DNA from: Argyresthia goedartella
Taxonomy: Eukaryota; Arthropoda; Insecta; Lepidoptera; Argyresthiidae
NCBI GenBank assembly: GCA_949825045.1
Contig: OX463812.1
Span: forward strand, 3,580,661-3,644,660
DNA length: 64,000 nucleotides
Direction: 5' to 3'
The notes under the pieces were generated by a model. It did no database searches. It had not been told where the DNA came from and saw nothing but the letters and a program-made list of their open reading frames with translations. The position numbers and the translations under genes are program-made. Positions 20,892 to 31,900 of the stretch are shown piece after piece; position 1 is the stretch's first letter; each line of letters opens with the position of its first letter.

Positions 20892-21160
20892 TCTGGCTCA
20901 ACACAGACCTTGCTGTTAATAATTTTGTAATTATTTATTCCTGCTTATTAATCATAACAATTAAATTTTTCATATTTGTATTAGTTAAGCACAACCTATT
21001 TTTAAAAGAGATCTAAAAATAAATCTGTGGGAGTTTCTACGCCCTTCTTCTCCCACAGTGGTCCAATGTAGAGAAGAGGCAAAAAATGACGTTTGCTAAG
21101 TATATGTAAATATCTACAGTAATAAAGTACTTTGACTATTTGACTATTTGACTATTTGGA
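20892..21160 (+). other. LINE 3' UTR and repeat tail
   Basis: Contains the CTTCTCCCACAGTGGTCCAA block shared with 3795-4130 and 5870-5895, ACAGTAATAAAG near the end, and a tail of three to four TTTGACTA units. Short-repeat tails of this kind, rather than poly(A), are typical of CR1-like LINEs. Confidence 0.7.
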
Positions 21161-21332
21161 AAGTAAGCAGTTAATTACAATTTTACTTGAGAATGCACAG
21201 TTACGAAAAATGTTATCTAAGCAAGTTTGACTGGTAAGTATAAATCTAGTCGGCTCTAGAAATACATGACATAAATTAAACGATTTGAATAACGTTATTA
21301 ATCATTGTTGTTCATACAAGCAAATCTACATT

Positions 21333-21605
21333 AAGATCCCCACAATTAATTACCTTTTTTCTGTTAATACATAGTTTAGTGAGGGCTTCCTACATAATTT
21401 TCTCAAATATTTTGAAATTGCCAAGGCCTTTTTCATCGCTCGGTGTCCTGTAGACACAAACAATAATATGGCTATCTAACTCAACACAGGATACCTCTAT
21501 TCGTCTTTCAACAGTAAGTGCAAGAATATCTTTCCTTTGCTTCACCTTAATATTATTTTTCACTAAAATTAAAGAACCATCTCTATCAGCAGTCGTTCTA
21601 TTGTC
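21333..21605 (-). pseudogene. Family-A LINE endonuclease fragment
   Basis: On the minus strand it matches ORF2 codons around TADRGGSLILVKNNIKVKQR through VERQIEVSCVELDSH to the YRPP region, with scattered substitutions (CVYRTPS in place of CVYRPPR). It is an internal fragment without either end of the element. Confidence 0.75.
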
Positions 21606-21629
21606 TCTAACTAACTATCACTATGTCTG

Positions 21630-22110
21630 TGTTTTTTTTTGGAGTTTACTCCTTATGAAACGATTTGAGTTATAGGGCCCGGTATGAAAATTTTATCAGG
21701 AGTAAAATCGAGTGTAACACCTGAGCTGAGGCGTCACGTAGAAAGAGACAAACATATGAATCTGTAGGATTGAACGTGCAAAAGAATGAGATAGAATACA
21801 TTACACAGCGTATCTCATTCGCTATTCGTCCGAGTTTTATTAGTTTTTCGAGTATTTCGACGCAATATGCCGCCTTCAACATTCCGGCTGCGTTTGCGGC
21901 TGTTGGAGCTTGCCAGCAGAAGTGACCATCGTCGCAGGGAAGAGCGTCGAAGACTGCGAGCTTGCGCACTCCTTCGCCAAACTGTACATATTTTCGGAGT
22001 TTGTGCGGACTTTTAGGCTCACGAAGGATGGGGTGAGGGAGCTGGCATGACAGTTTATTGCTCTCTGTCGGAAGAGCGGAGAGGCGATGTAATCTCCGCA
22101 TGCTCAAAGT
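21630..22110 (-). repeat. Unclassified retroposed sequence with A-rich 3' end
   Basis: On the minus strand the segment ends GGAGTAAACTCC followed by about ten A residues, at 21631-21652, as if reverse-transcribed from an RNA. It is inserted beside the LINE fragment. A 145-codon open frame (21670-22107) fills most of it, with Cys-rich stretches such as PCDDGHFCWQAPTAANAAG. I recognise no family and the frame may be fortuitous. Confidence 0.4.
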
Positions 22111-22284
22111 AAGTAAATCATTTCATGACTTTCCTTCAAATCTACCTAGATTAGATATTTTGGTCAGTGTCGATAAGGGGGCGGAAGCCTACACTCCAAC
22201 CGATATTTTTACATAACCACTAAGGTCTAACCTACATAAACTCCTGGGAATTGGATGAAATAATCACGATAGAGGACCGATCAC

Positions 22285-22800
22285 CCGCCTGTGGTTCAGC
22301 GGGTGTCCCACCTCATAATCATCAAGGTCTTACCTAAAAAGTCAACTGGCTAACCTACTGTACAATGTTTTTATTTTTGCAGATTCTAATAGCACTGTAT
22401 TTTTAGCCACAGGATCCTACCAGACCCTGTTTGGCTAAAGTGCCTTTCACAGTGTGTCGCAGACCTCTGTTTCAAGGTATTTTTTATTTTTTAATATTTT
22501 CAAATTTAACATGCAACGCTTGCTTCTCACACAAGAGATGCAGGTTCGATTCCCGACCATGTACTAATCAGATAATTCATTTATCCTTAGTATGATGGAT
22601 GATAAATGAAACTATTATTGGACGTTCAGTGTTTCGGATGACACTTTAAGCTGCAGACCCCGGCTACTATCGCTAAGTGGTAGTGGTTGTAAAACCCCTC
22701 CACCAACCGGCACTGAGCCAGTGTGGTGGAGTATGGCTTAATCTAGCTCATATCCGGGTAAAGGCCTGTGCCCCTCGGTGGGAACATTAATGGGCTATTA
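22285..22800 (+). mobile_element. tRNA-derived SINE, possibly with an internal insertion
   Basis: GTGGTTCAGCGGG at about 22290 resembles an A box. A perfect B box, GGTTCGATTCC, lies at about 22552. The 3' body (GTGTTTCGGATGACACTTTA, GAGCCAGTGTGGT, GGGTAAAGGCC) matches the SINE at 2984-3280. The gap of about 250 bp between the boxes is several times the normal spacing, so the head may be interrupted, or the A-box match may be chance. Confidence 0.6.
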
Positions 22801-23383
22801 TATCAAAACAGTAAATTAAAGAGTATTTCTAACAATTTATTTATTTATTTAAAGTAGGTACTCAGCTATGTTTCCACAAACAATAAAATCTTTGGCCTTA
22901 CCACAAAAAAATAAACTACTGTTCAACAGTTGTTTAAAAGCAAAAGTGGGATTTGACATTTGCTTTGAGGTTAAATGCAGTGCAATATTTGCTGTGGTAA
23001 CACGGTTTATCTTTATCTTAGTGTTATTTATTAACATGTTAGAAAGATATTAATTTAATGTCACACAACTGAGAGTGTTATTAAATATTTCATAAAGATA
23101 TTATTTAAGAAACATTAGTGTGTTACATTCACATTTATCATAATTAGAGGTAAAATTAAATAATAATTCAAAGTGATGTACATATTGTATGCAAAGTAAA
23201 TAAAATTGTGTTTTTAACATATTATATAGTTTATTATACAATCATCAATTATGTTTTCAGAAATATTAAAAAAAATTATTAATAATCAAAACACAAAGAT
23301 ATGCACCTTCACCTTAATGCAGTGCCTAATTAGCTAAATAATAAACAACTTCGCAGGAATTCCTCCAGGAAACAGGAAGTTGT
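22801..23383 (-). other. AT-rich stretch, includes a possible 3' UTR
   Basis: No coding sequence. On the minus strand an AATAAA occurs at about 23230, roughly 150 bp beyond the stop codon of the candidate exon at 23384-23502, which would suit a transcript end. Confidence 0.35.
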
Positions 23384-23502
23384 TTAAATGGCAGCTGCGG
23401 AACGGTCCATGGCACGGGCGCGCTCCAGCGCCGCCTCAGCACTGGCTTGCTCTGTCTCACCTACTTGAGCCTGAGCGACTTCTAAGCCATGTGACTCCGA
23501 CT
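23384..23502 (-). CDS. Candidate terminal exon of a host gene
   Basis: On the minus strand TTTTTCTTTTCACTAG is a strong splice acceptor ending at 23503. After it an open frame of 38 codons, entered two bases into a codon, reads SESHGLEVAQAQ and then EQASAEAALERARAM, ending AAAI and TAA. The Ala/Glu/Arg-rich helix has a much higher GC content than its surroundings, as a coding exon would. A candidate poly(A) signal follows at about 23230. I cannot name the protein or find the preceding exon with certainty; a 38-bp gap to an upstream donor-like GTAAGT would be too short for an intron. Confidence 0.4.
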
Positions 23503-23694
23503 CTAGTGAAAAGAAAAATACCATCATAATAATAACTTACTATTAGATATTAAGTACCGAGACATCATGTAAACCAACTGTAAGAATCTAACGCACTGCC
23601 CTCCACTACTAGAGGCAGCCCGACTACAGGCATTTTCGGACTCACGCCCGAAGAGTTCCGTACCACCGTCCAATGGAGTGAATAGTTCGGATTT

Positions 23695-23800
23695 TACATA
23701 GCAAAATTTTGTTTGCGAAGTTATTGGTGCGGCTACTTTCACACTCCATGTACGTAACCAGGTGCATTCATAAGTTTGTATGTGGTATTGAAAGAACTGT
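23695..23800. repeat. Copy of an unnamed repeat
   Basis: The segment with TTATTGGTGCGGCTACTTTC and ACGTAACCAGGTGCATTCAT also occurs at about 45870-45950, 46551-46590, 53670-53750 and, reversed, at about 47230-47345. It is a dispersed family in this window with no coding content. Confidence 0.7.
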
Positions 23801-23939
23801 TGTATGGGAGCTCCCTTAAATATTTATTTTATTCAATTTTTTTAATTTGTTGCTATAGCGGCAACAAAAATACATCATCTGTGAAAATTTTAACTGTCTC
23901 GGTTAATGAGATATAGCCTGGTGACAGATGTACAGAGAC

Positions 23940-24280
23940 AGACAAACAGCGGGCGGCCATATGGGCATAGTTAAAACTAAATCACGTGCAAGAAGCTATG
24001 TTTGGTGCCCGGGGATAGACGAGGATACTAAAAAAGGCCTACATACAAAAACTAGACCCAGAAAAAGCATTGGTTGGTTCTTGCTTACATACAGAAACAC
24101 AGAGCAGCATACCAACGGGAATAGCCCGGCAAAAATACTTCAAGGTCGCAACCTGCGCTTGCGTTTAGATTAGTTAGATCCGTTACGGGAAGCGCAAGTG
24201 AAGGAGAGGCAGAAGAAAATCAGATCGCGCGCGGGCGGTGTGCGGCGGCAACGCGGTTTGGCTTCAGGGTATTTGAAACT
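23940..24280 (+). pseudogene. Gypsy integrase remnant
   Basis: GGHMGIVKTKSRARSYVWCP is the HHCC region of a gypsy integrase. It is joined directly to LHTKTRPRKSIGWFLLTYRN and SPAKILQGRNLRLRLD, the end of the catalytic core, so the middle with the DDE residues is deleted. After the stop at 24171, a basic region (REAQVKERQKKIRSRAGG) continues in another frame. It is not from either full gypsy element in the window. Confidence 0.7.
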
Positions 24281-25422
24281 GCTGACTTAAAAATCCCAAG
24301 AGGAATCTCGGGCAGAGTTGGCTTTACCCGACTGAGAAACACCCGTTTTAGAGGGTATTCCGACGACGATGGCGGCAGGTCCCACCACGGCGTCACACCA
24401 CGGCGTCACCGGTGACACCGTCGAGCCTGAAAGAGCGGCGGAAGTAGTGGAACCGCGGTTGCCCGATATTAACATATCATAATATCACATCACATAGCGT
24501 GACGCTTTCCCCAAATGGGATTTCAAGGCACAATTGTGCCCACTTTAAGCCGGTTTTTCAGTACTCCATTTCTACATCACGAAGCTAGCCCATCGCCCGA
24601 GCCATGGAGATAGCCACCTAGCGGTGGCAATCTCCATCGTCTGCATAATCCCTGTTCCTTCCTTGTGGTATTATAGTGACCACTTACCCTAATTAACAGA
24701 TTAGTTAGATAAATGCAAATTGTAGGATTGGGACACGCCGACCCGACTCACAGTAATCTTGACGGATCTTCGACCGGTTTACTTACCATTCAGTTCGTTC
24801 GTTCATAGCGTAATCTTTATGTAGGTAGTAAACATATATTTTCGAGCCAGGAAATATTTATATAACTTGAAGGAAAAAACACCGGGTCTTGGATGATTAT
24901 AATATGTTTGTGACGTCGCTGTGTTAATTCGGAATCGAAAAAAATAAAAACTTTAGAAAAATCCGACTTCAATATTGCCTATTTGATTGAAGAGTTCCTT
25001 ATTTCTCATGATCAGATCCTGACCGACGTTGATATATTATTGAAAACTCCTCGTTCGTCACCATCACTTACATTTCACCATTATGCATTATGACGAGAAT
25101 ACATTACTGACCAACCTTAATAAAGTTACCATATTGTAACCTGTATATAGGCTTCCTTGTATTGAGCAGTTCCGGTGGCCATCTATGGTTTTCATCATCC
25201 ACATTACAAAATGATGCTTTTCACGAGTTATTGTGAAAATAACAAAAAACGCTTTAGGTCTGCATTTAGCCACTTGAACGCCGGCTCGCGAAAATTTTTA
25301 GGGTCGTCACGCCCGGCGATTACACAATTCACAATTCGCGACTTCCGGCCGCTAATTTCATGACAAAAACCTATTTTTCTGACCAACTACTTAATCTAGA
25401 AGAATATAAAAACTATTTCCAG
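24281..25422. other. No gene recognised; short SINE-like piece
   Basis: At about 24855-24920 AAAAAACACCGGGTCTTGGA and GACGTCGCTGTG resemble the body of the SINE at 27690-27946 (AAACAGGTCTTGGATGG, GACTTCGCTGTT). The remainder holds no convincing open frame. The piece at 24281-24480 could be the LTR of the integrase remnant, but no partner LTR is visible. Confidence 0.35.
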
Positions 25423-26212
25423 AAAGGACATTGTCCACTTTGTATGGGCGTTTCGGCTAAACGTGAACAGACATTTGAATCGAAACTAACTTTTAGGTTT
25501 TGTAGTACAGGTTGGTAAGAAACCAATAACAGTAATTATTTTGTGTCAATATGCCTGTGTCGTGAGTTTTTCCTGTATGTCTACTGAGAGGTTATGTTCA
25601 AATAAAATAACATTTCAATAACAATAACACATCAACAAACGCGAAGTCGGGGTCCATTATAACAAGCCAAAGTAGAAAACAAACATATTCACGAATTATC
25701 GAAACGGTAAACACAGAACGAAAGGTTTTTATTGTGTTCTGTGGCGTGAGTGACCTGACCGCCGGTGACAATTGTTTATTTTTATTTTTGTCTAGTATTG
25801 CCATGAATAAGTAGTTTACCCACAAATCGAGCTTTTTTTTTGTCAATTTGAACAACGATTAAATGCGAAGAATCGCGCATGTATTGTATTAATGCATTTG
25901 CATTGATATACTTTATTTATGTGAAAGAAAAATTGGTACTGAAAGTGCTACTTTAGAGACCACAAAGTGATTTATGTGTAATTGGTAATTTATTAAGTTT
26001 TTTACATGGCAATACCGAAAATAAAATGTCGTCCGGTCGACTGATTAAAGACTGTGTTTCACATAAATTCCCTTTAAGTTTTAACTGTCGATTTACACAA
26101 CTAGATAATCGAAAATATTCGTAATGGAATTATTTATAATCAGTGGTTATCTCGTATTACCTCGTACATTCTGTCCACGCTTGGCCGAAAATGGACAATG
26201 TCCTTTATGAAA
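25423..26212. repeat. Element with ~45-bp inverted ends
   Basis: AAAGGACATTGTCCACTTT at about 25423 and TCGGCTAAACGTGAACAGA downstream of it are mirrored at 26170-26212 by TCTGTCCACGCTTGGCCGA and ATGGACAATGTCCTTT. The left arm has 11 extra bases. Between them is about 700 bp of AT-rich sequence with no gene. It is a likely non-autonomous DNA transposon. Confidence 0.5.
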
Positions 26213-27240
26213 CGTTGAATCTAATCATGCTAACATATTATCATCTTGCAAATAAAAATGTATAATTACAACTGTTTGAAGCCAAACAAACGGCTGACGC
26301 CATACTTTGTTTCATCCGATGAATCCATTTCGAACTGTTTGAATCATACATAAACATTTACGAAATACAATAGGGCTTATAACAACGATCACTTTGATAT
26401 AAAGTAGCTGCAGATAATAGTTTAACACTTATCATATTTTTATTATCAAGCGCGCGCGCCGTCTCAAGTGCCTCCCGTAACGAAAACAAAAACTTCACAA
26501 TGTGACGTTTGACGTTCACAAACGTTCTTAGTGTTGTGGTATCACAAAAAAATACACCATTCTAAAGTGAATTTCAATCAGAACCATCTCGTATCAAGAA
26601 GCAGAACTAACCATTTACATAGAATTTTATATTCGGACGGATTTTTATTTTTTGGTATTTACGTACCAATTGGCGCTCAACCGAATATTTGCTTTTGGTA
26701 CTATTCTACCAATCGGCAAGCAACTGGATAATATTTCAAAAGTTCCCTCGATTTCTCCAGGATCCCATTATCAAATCCTGATCTGATAAAAAAGGACCAA
26801 TAAAACAACCCTTTAATGAGGAAATAAACCCTTTCAAACAAAAACACAATTTTTTTATCGGTTCATCGATGAAAATACATTAAAAAAACATAGATCCCGT
26901 CAAATTGTAAATCTCCTCCCTTGTGAAGTCGAAGTTCGAACCGCTCGAACAGCCAGAGCGCTACAGCGCGACGCTGTGTTGTACCACACGGGGGTTTTCA
27001 GCGCTCACATTGACGATTCATCGTCTGAATACGTCGTACGTCGGGGTACGTACAACGCGTGCGACCCATGCACTAGGCTTGAAAGAAAAAGTGGATGGCG
27101 CACCAAGCTTGTGCGGCGTGACGCTGATAAGAAACTAGTTTAGCGAAATGACAAATAAAAAGTTTGCATGTATAAGCTGGTCGATAAATGCCACATAAGC
27201 AACCAATACGATTCTGTGAAACCACTTGGGTTGTACATAA
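26213..27240. other. No gene recognised
   Basis: Includes a GC-richer patch at about 26920-27125 with several short frames and no recognisable product. CGCGCGCGCC at 26452 and GACGTTTGACGTTCAC at 26502 were noted. Promoter function is possible but unsupported. Confidence 0.3.
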
Positions 27241-27244
27241 AGTT

Positions 27245-27560
27245 GTTAGTTCAAGTTCAAGTTCAAAGATTTTTATTTATAATAGCACAAAAATTGAGAC
27301 TTAATGAACGTCATAACATAACGTCAAGCAAGCATAATAAAACATTAAGCAGGTGCCTAATGCTTACATAATAAGTAGGGTGCAATGAACTGGTTCAAAT
27401 CCAGATGTCGGTGTCTTGTAAAAAATTATTAAGGCTTACTAGCCTTTGTGCACAAAGTGTGCTTTGTACATTTTTTAATCGAGGTTCAGTTAAGTTTTGT
27501 AAAATATATATAAATGACTAAAATAATGTTACAATTTTGGATCTGAATACTAGTAAATAT
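27245..27560 (-). pseudogene. LINE 3' end with (TTGAAC)n tail
   Basis: On the minus strand the segment ends AATAAAAATCTTTGAACTTG followed by repeats of the hexamer. Upstream is about 280 bp of UTR-like sequence with no ORF2 coding. The tail form suggests a Jockey- or CR1-like LINE different from families A and B. Confidence 0.5.
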
Positions 27561-27689
27561 GTTATTTATGCTAGGAACGGCTGAAAACATTAACCACGCA
27601 GCCGCTCTGTACGAATCACCCGCGGCGCTCCATCAGTAAACATGCGGCAGCGGTAAACATCCATCACTCCATTATCCACCGATTATTGC

Positions 27690-27946
27690 GATCAGACCTA
27701 AAGTTCCACCCTTACAAAATTCAGATAGTCCAAAAAATTTAACCCGAGGACCTCCCAAAGCGAAACAACATAAGCACATACATTGCTACTGGCCCCACAC
27801 TTGGATACCCTGTGTCGTGGGAACCAGAAACAGCGAAGTCACATATAACCATCCAAGACCTGTTTTTTTCCCCTTACCCTCAGCCGGGGATCGAACCCGG
27901 GACCTCTCGCATGGTAGGCAGAGCCACAACCGCTACGCCACAGAGA
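27690..27946 (-). mobile_element. tRNA-derived SINE
   Basis: On the minus strand the A box is TGGCGTAGCGGT (about 27940) and the B box GGGTTCGATCCC (about 27897), at tRNA-like spacing, followed by CCGGCTGAGGG. The tRNA-unrelated body has AAACAGGTCTTGGATGG, GACTTCGCTG and CCCACGACACAGGGTATCC. The last of these recurs inside both arms of the large palindrome (about 35640 and 54755). Confidence 0.75.
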
Positions 27947-28254
27947 TGTAAGAGAATTTGGCTCATAAAATTACCTGGATAAGGATTTCTTATAGAATAG
28001 TATATAATATTTATGTGCCTGGTGATTTTTTATATTTTTTCTTAGTTTAAATTCTTGAATGAGATGGTACTAAACGTAGTTAAAATACATGTCCTTAAGG
28101 AATTAATATGCTGTAACCGGTATTGCAACCTAAATCATCTTGAGGTAACCGTTAACAAAACAGAGGTGAATAATATAATGTTATTGGTCTCTGTTTTGTT
28201 TAAGGTTCCCTTCTTATCCAGGGCGTAACAGAAATATGTAGTCAAAGTTTAGGG

Positions 28255-28440
28255 GGTTTTTAAGGACATTATTCTGAACAGCTTTAACAATAGAACCGAT
28301 TTGATTGAGCAAATTAATCACTACTTCTCCATACATTTTGGGCCGGGCGGTCAGCTGGTTTGTATGGATAAGTGAAAAATAAAGTTGCTCAGATCAAATC
28401 ACCTTCATAATGAAAGTCGTTCAGAATTATGTCCGGCAAT
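28255..28440. repeat. Hairpin repeat family member
   Basis: ACATTATTCTGAACAGCTTT near the left edge and GTCGTTCAGAATTATGTCC near the right edge are inverted copies, with TTGAGCAAATTAATC and AAAGTTGCTCAGATCAAATC inside them. The same arrangement occurs at 57095-57450. Confidence 0.5.
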
Positions 28441-28469
28441 AACTAAAAATACGACTACACCTTTCTGTT

Positions 28470-28760
28470 ACAGGGTGCAGATTCTAGGGTGTCGTATCGG
28501 AAAGTACCAAGCAGGACCCTATTTCTAAGCCTCCGCTGTCCGTCCGTCCATCTGTCCGTCCGTCCGTCTGTCCGCCCGTCCCTCCGTCAGCGGGCTGTAT
28601 CTCATGAATCGTAATAGGTAGAGAGTTGAAATTTTCAAAGAATATGTATATCTGATGCCGCTCACAACAAATAATGAATGACACGAAATTTTATAAATGA
28701 AAGGGGGGGCCCCCTTACAGGAGACTTCACGGAGAAAACGAGCGGCCACCAAAGTGCGAT
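28470..28760 (+). repeat. Copy of the abundant CCGTCCGTCCG repeat
   Basis: ACCCTATTTCTAAGCCTCCG, a CCGT-rich microsatellite, GGCTGTATCTCATGAATCG and a later GGGGGCCCCCTTACA block match the copy at 56270-56567 over most of its length. The usual GACTCGCACTTGGC end is missing. Confidence 0.7.
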
Positions 28761-28949
28761 TTTAGCTTTGCTAATGTCGAAATGGTTGTTTTTAGTGAAG
28801 ACTCGTTTAAAATCTAATGAGTTTGGTTTGCTTTTATTTACCAAGCATTCATTGCTAAATACACTCGACTAAAAGTAATAAAGTGCTTATTAATTTCTAA
28901 ACTTATTACTTGGTTACTACTAACCCTTTTAAACATGGTTAATAAAAAA

Positions 28950-31900
28950 AAAAAAAAAGATTATTTTCTGACAATTTACTTGTTAAAATAACAACACGCA
29001 TGGTAGTAATCAACCAACTACTTAGCTAAAATCCATCATGTTGGCAGTGCTAAAATTAAACGAATTTCTTTGCTGTTCCTAACCAAGTTACTCGCTTAAT
29101 TGAAACCAAGCGCTTGGTAATTATCAATCAAGTAATTGTCCAAAATCAAACAAGTGAACGTAGCTAAAATAAGACGAGTTGCTTTACTAATCTTAAATAA
29201 GTTGCTCGGTTAATTTCAGCGAAATGCTTGGTAGTTATCAACCAACTCCTTAGCTGAAATCCGTCAGGTCGGCAGTGCTAAAATTAAACGAATTTCTTTG
29301 CTTTTCCTAAACAAGTTACTCGCTTAATTGAAACCAAGCACTTGGTAGTTATCAATTAAGTAATTGTCCAAAATCAAACAAGTGAACGTAGCTAAAATTA
29401 GACGAGTTGCTTTACTAATCTTAAACAAGTTGCTCGGATAATTTCAGCGAAATGCTTGGTAGTTATCAACCAACTCCTTAGCTAAAATCAATCAGGTCGG
29501 CAGTGCTAAAATTAAACGAATTTCTTGGCTATTCTTGAACAAGTTACTCGCTTAATTTAAACCAAGCACTTGGTAATTATCAACCAAATACTTGACCAAA
29601 ATTAAACAAGTGAAAGTAGCTAAAATTAGACGAGTTGCTTTACTAATCTTAAACAAGTTGCGCGGTTAATTTCAACTAAATGCTTGCTAGTTCTTTGCTA
29701 TTCCTAAACAAGTTACTCGCTTAATTGAAACCAAGCGCTTCGTAATTATCAATCAAGTACTTGTCCAAAATCACACAAGTGAACGTAGCTAAAATTAGAC
29801 GAGTTGCTTTACTAATCTTAAACAAGGTGCTCGGTTAATTTCAGCGAAATGCTTGATAATTATCAACCACCTCCTTAGCTGAAATCAATCAGGACGGCAG
29901 TGCTAAAATTAAATGACTGTCTTTGCTATTCCTAAACAAGTTACTCGCTTAATTGAAACCAAGCGCTTGGTAATTGTCAATCAAGTACTTGTCATAAATC
30001 AAACAAGTGAACGTAGCTAAAATTAGACGAGTTACTTTAGTAATCTTAAACAAGTTGCGCGGTTAATTTCAACGAAATGCTTGGTAGTTATCAACCAACT
30101 CCTTAGCTGAAATCCGTCAGGTCGGCAGTGCTAAAATTAAACGAATTTCTTTGCTATTCCTAAACAAGTTACTCGCTTAATTGAAACCAAGCGCTTGGTA
30201 ATTATCAATCAAGTACTTGTCGAAAATCAAACTAGTGAACGTAGCTAAAATTAGACGAGTTGCTTTACTAATCTTAAACAAGTTGCTCGGTTAATTTCAG
30301 TGAAATGCTTGGTAGTTATCAACCAACTCCTTAGCTAAAATCAATAAGGCCGGCAGTGCTAAAATTAAACGACTTTCTTGGCTATTCTTTAACAAGTTAC
30401 TCGCTTAATTGAAACCAAGCACTTGGTAATTATCAACCAAATACTTGACCAAAATTAAACAAGTGAAAGTAGCTAAAATAAGACGAGTTGCTTTACTAAT
30501 CTTAAACAAGTTACGCGGTTAATTTCAACTAAATGCTTGGTAGTTATCAACCAACTCCTTAGCTGAAACCCATCAGGTCAGCAGTGCTAAAATTAAACGA
30601 ATTTCTTTGCTATTCCTAAACAAGTTACTCGCTTAATTGAAACCAAGCGCTTGGTAATTATCAATCAAGTACTTGTACAAAATCACACAAGTGAACGTAG
30701 CTAAAATTAGACGAGTTGCTTTACTAATCTTAAACAAGTTGCTCGGTTAATTTCAGCGAAATGCTTGGTAATTATCAACCACCTCCTAAGCTGAAATCAA
30801 TCAGGACGGCAGTGCTAAAATTAAATGACTGTCTTTGCTATTCCTAAACAAGTTACTAGCTTTATTGAAACCAAGCGCTTGGTAATTGTCAATCAAGTAC
30901 TTGTCATAAATCGAACAAGTGAACGTAGCTAAAATTAGACGAGTAACTTTACTAATCTTAAACAAGTTGCGCGGTTAATTTCAACGAAATGCTTGGTAGT
31001 TATCAACCAACTCCTTAGCTGAAATCCGTCAGGTCGGCAGTGCTAAAATTAAACGAATTTCTTTGCTATTCCTAAACAAGTTACTCGCTTAATTGAAACC
31101 AAGCGCTTGGAAGTTATCAAATAAGTAATTGTCCAAAATCAAACAAGTGAACGTAGCTAAAATTAGACGAGTTGCTTTACTAATCTTAAACAAGTTGCTC
31201 GGTTAATTTCAGCGAAATGCTTGGTAGTTATCAACCAACTCCTTAGCTAAAATCAATCAGGTCGGCAGTGTGAAAATTAAACGACTTTTTTGGCTATTCT
31301 TAAACAAGTTACTCGCTTAATTTAAACCAAGCACTTGGTAATTATCAACCAAATACTTGACCAAAATTAAACAAGTGAAAGTAGCTAAAAATAGACGATA
31401 TGCTTTACTAATCTTAAACAAGTTGCGCGGTTAATTTCAACTAAATGCATGGTAGTTCTTGCTATTCCTAAACAAGTTACTCGCTTAATTGAAACCAAGC
31501 GCTTGGTAATTATCAATCAAGTACTCGTCCAAAATCACACAAGTGAAAGTAGCTAAAATTAGACGAGTTGTTTTACTAATCTTAAAAAAGTTGCTCGGTT
31601 AATTTCAGCGAAATGCTTGGTAATTATCAACCACCTCTTAAGCTGAAATCAATCAGGACGGGAGTGCTAAAATTAAACAACTTTCTTTGCTATTCCTAAA
31701 CAAGTTACTCTCTTAATTGAAACCAAGCGCTCGGTAATTGTCAATCAAGTACTTGTCATAAATCGAACAAGTGAACGTAGCTTAAATTAGACGAGTTACT
31801 TTACTAATCTTAAACAAGTTGCGCGGTTAATTTCAACGAAATGCTTGGTAGTTATCAACCAACTCCTTAGCTGAAATCCGTCAGGTCGGCAGTGCTAAAA

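Larger units (their letters stand above)
16306..21160 (+). mobile_element. Family-A CR1-like LINE, plus strand, near-complete
   Basis: Carries most of ORF1 (16315-17979), a complete open ORF2 (18027-20891), a 3' UTR and the tail TTTGACTATTTGACTATTTG. ORF1 has no ATG at its start (its first in-frame codon here is TTG), so the element is 5'-truncated inside ORF1. It stands head to head with the minus-strand copy, with about 10 bp of unassigned sequence between them. Confidence 0.85.

Noticed and set aside
16290..21160. Head-to-head LINE copies as a single twin-primed insertion
   Set aside because: Both copies reach their own 3' tails, which a single twin-priming event would not produce.
23503..23742. 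Minus-strand 72-residue frame as the exon before 23502
   Set aside because: The only suitable donor would leave an intron of about 38 bp, too short, and part of the frame is dispersed repeat.
27885..27946. A functional tRNA gene
   Set aside because: A and B boxes are good, but the acceptor stem does not pair and the sequence continues into a SINE body.
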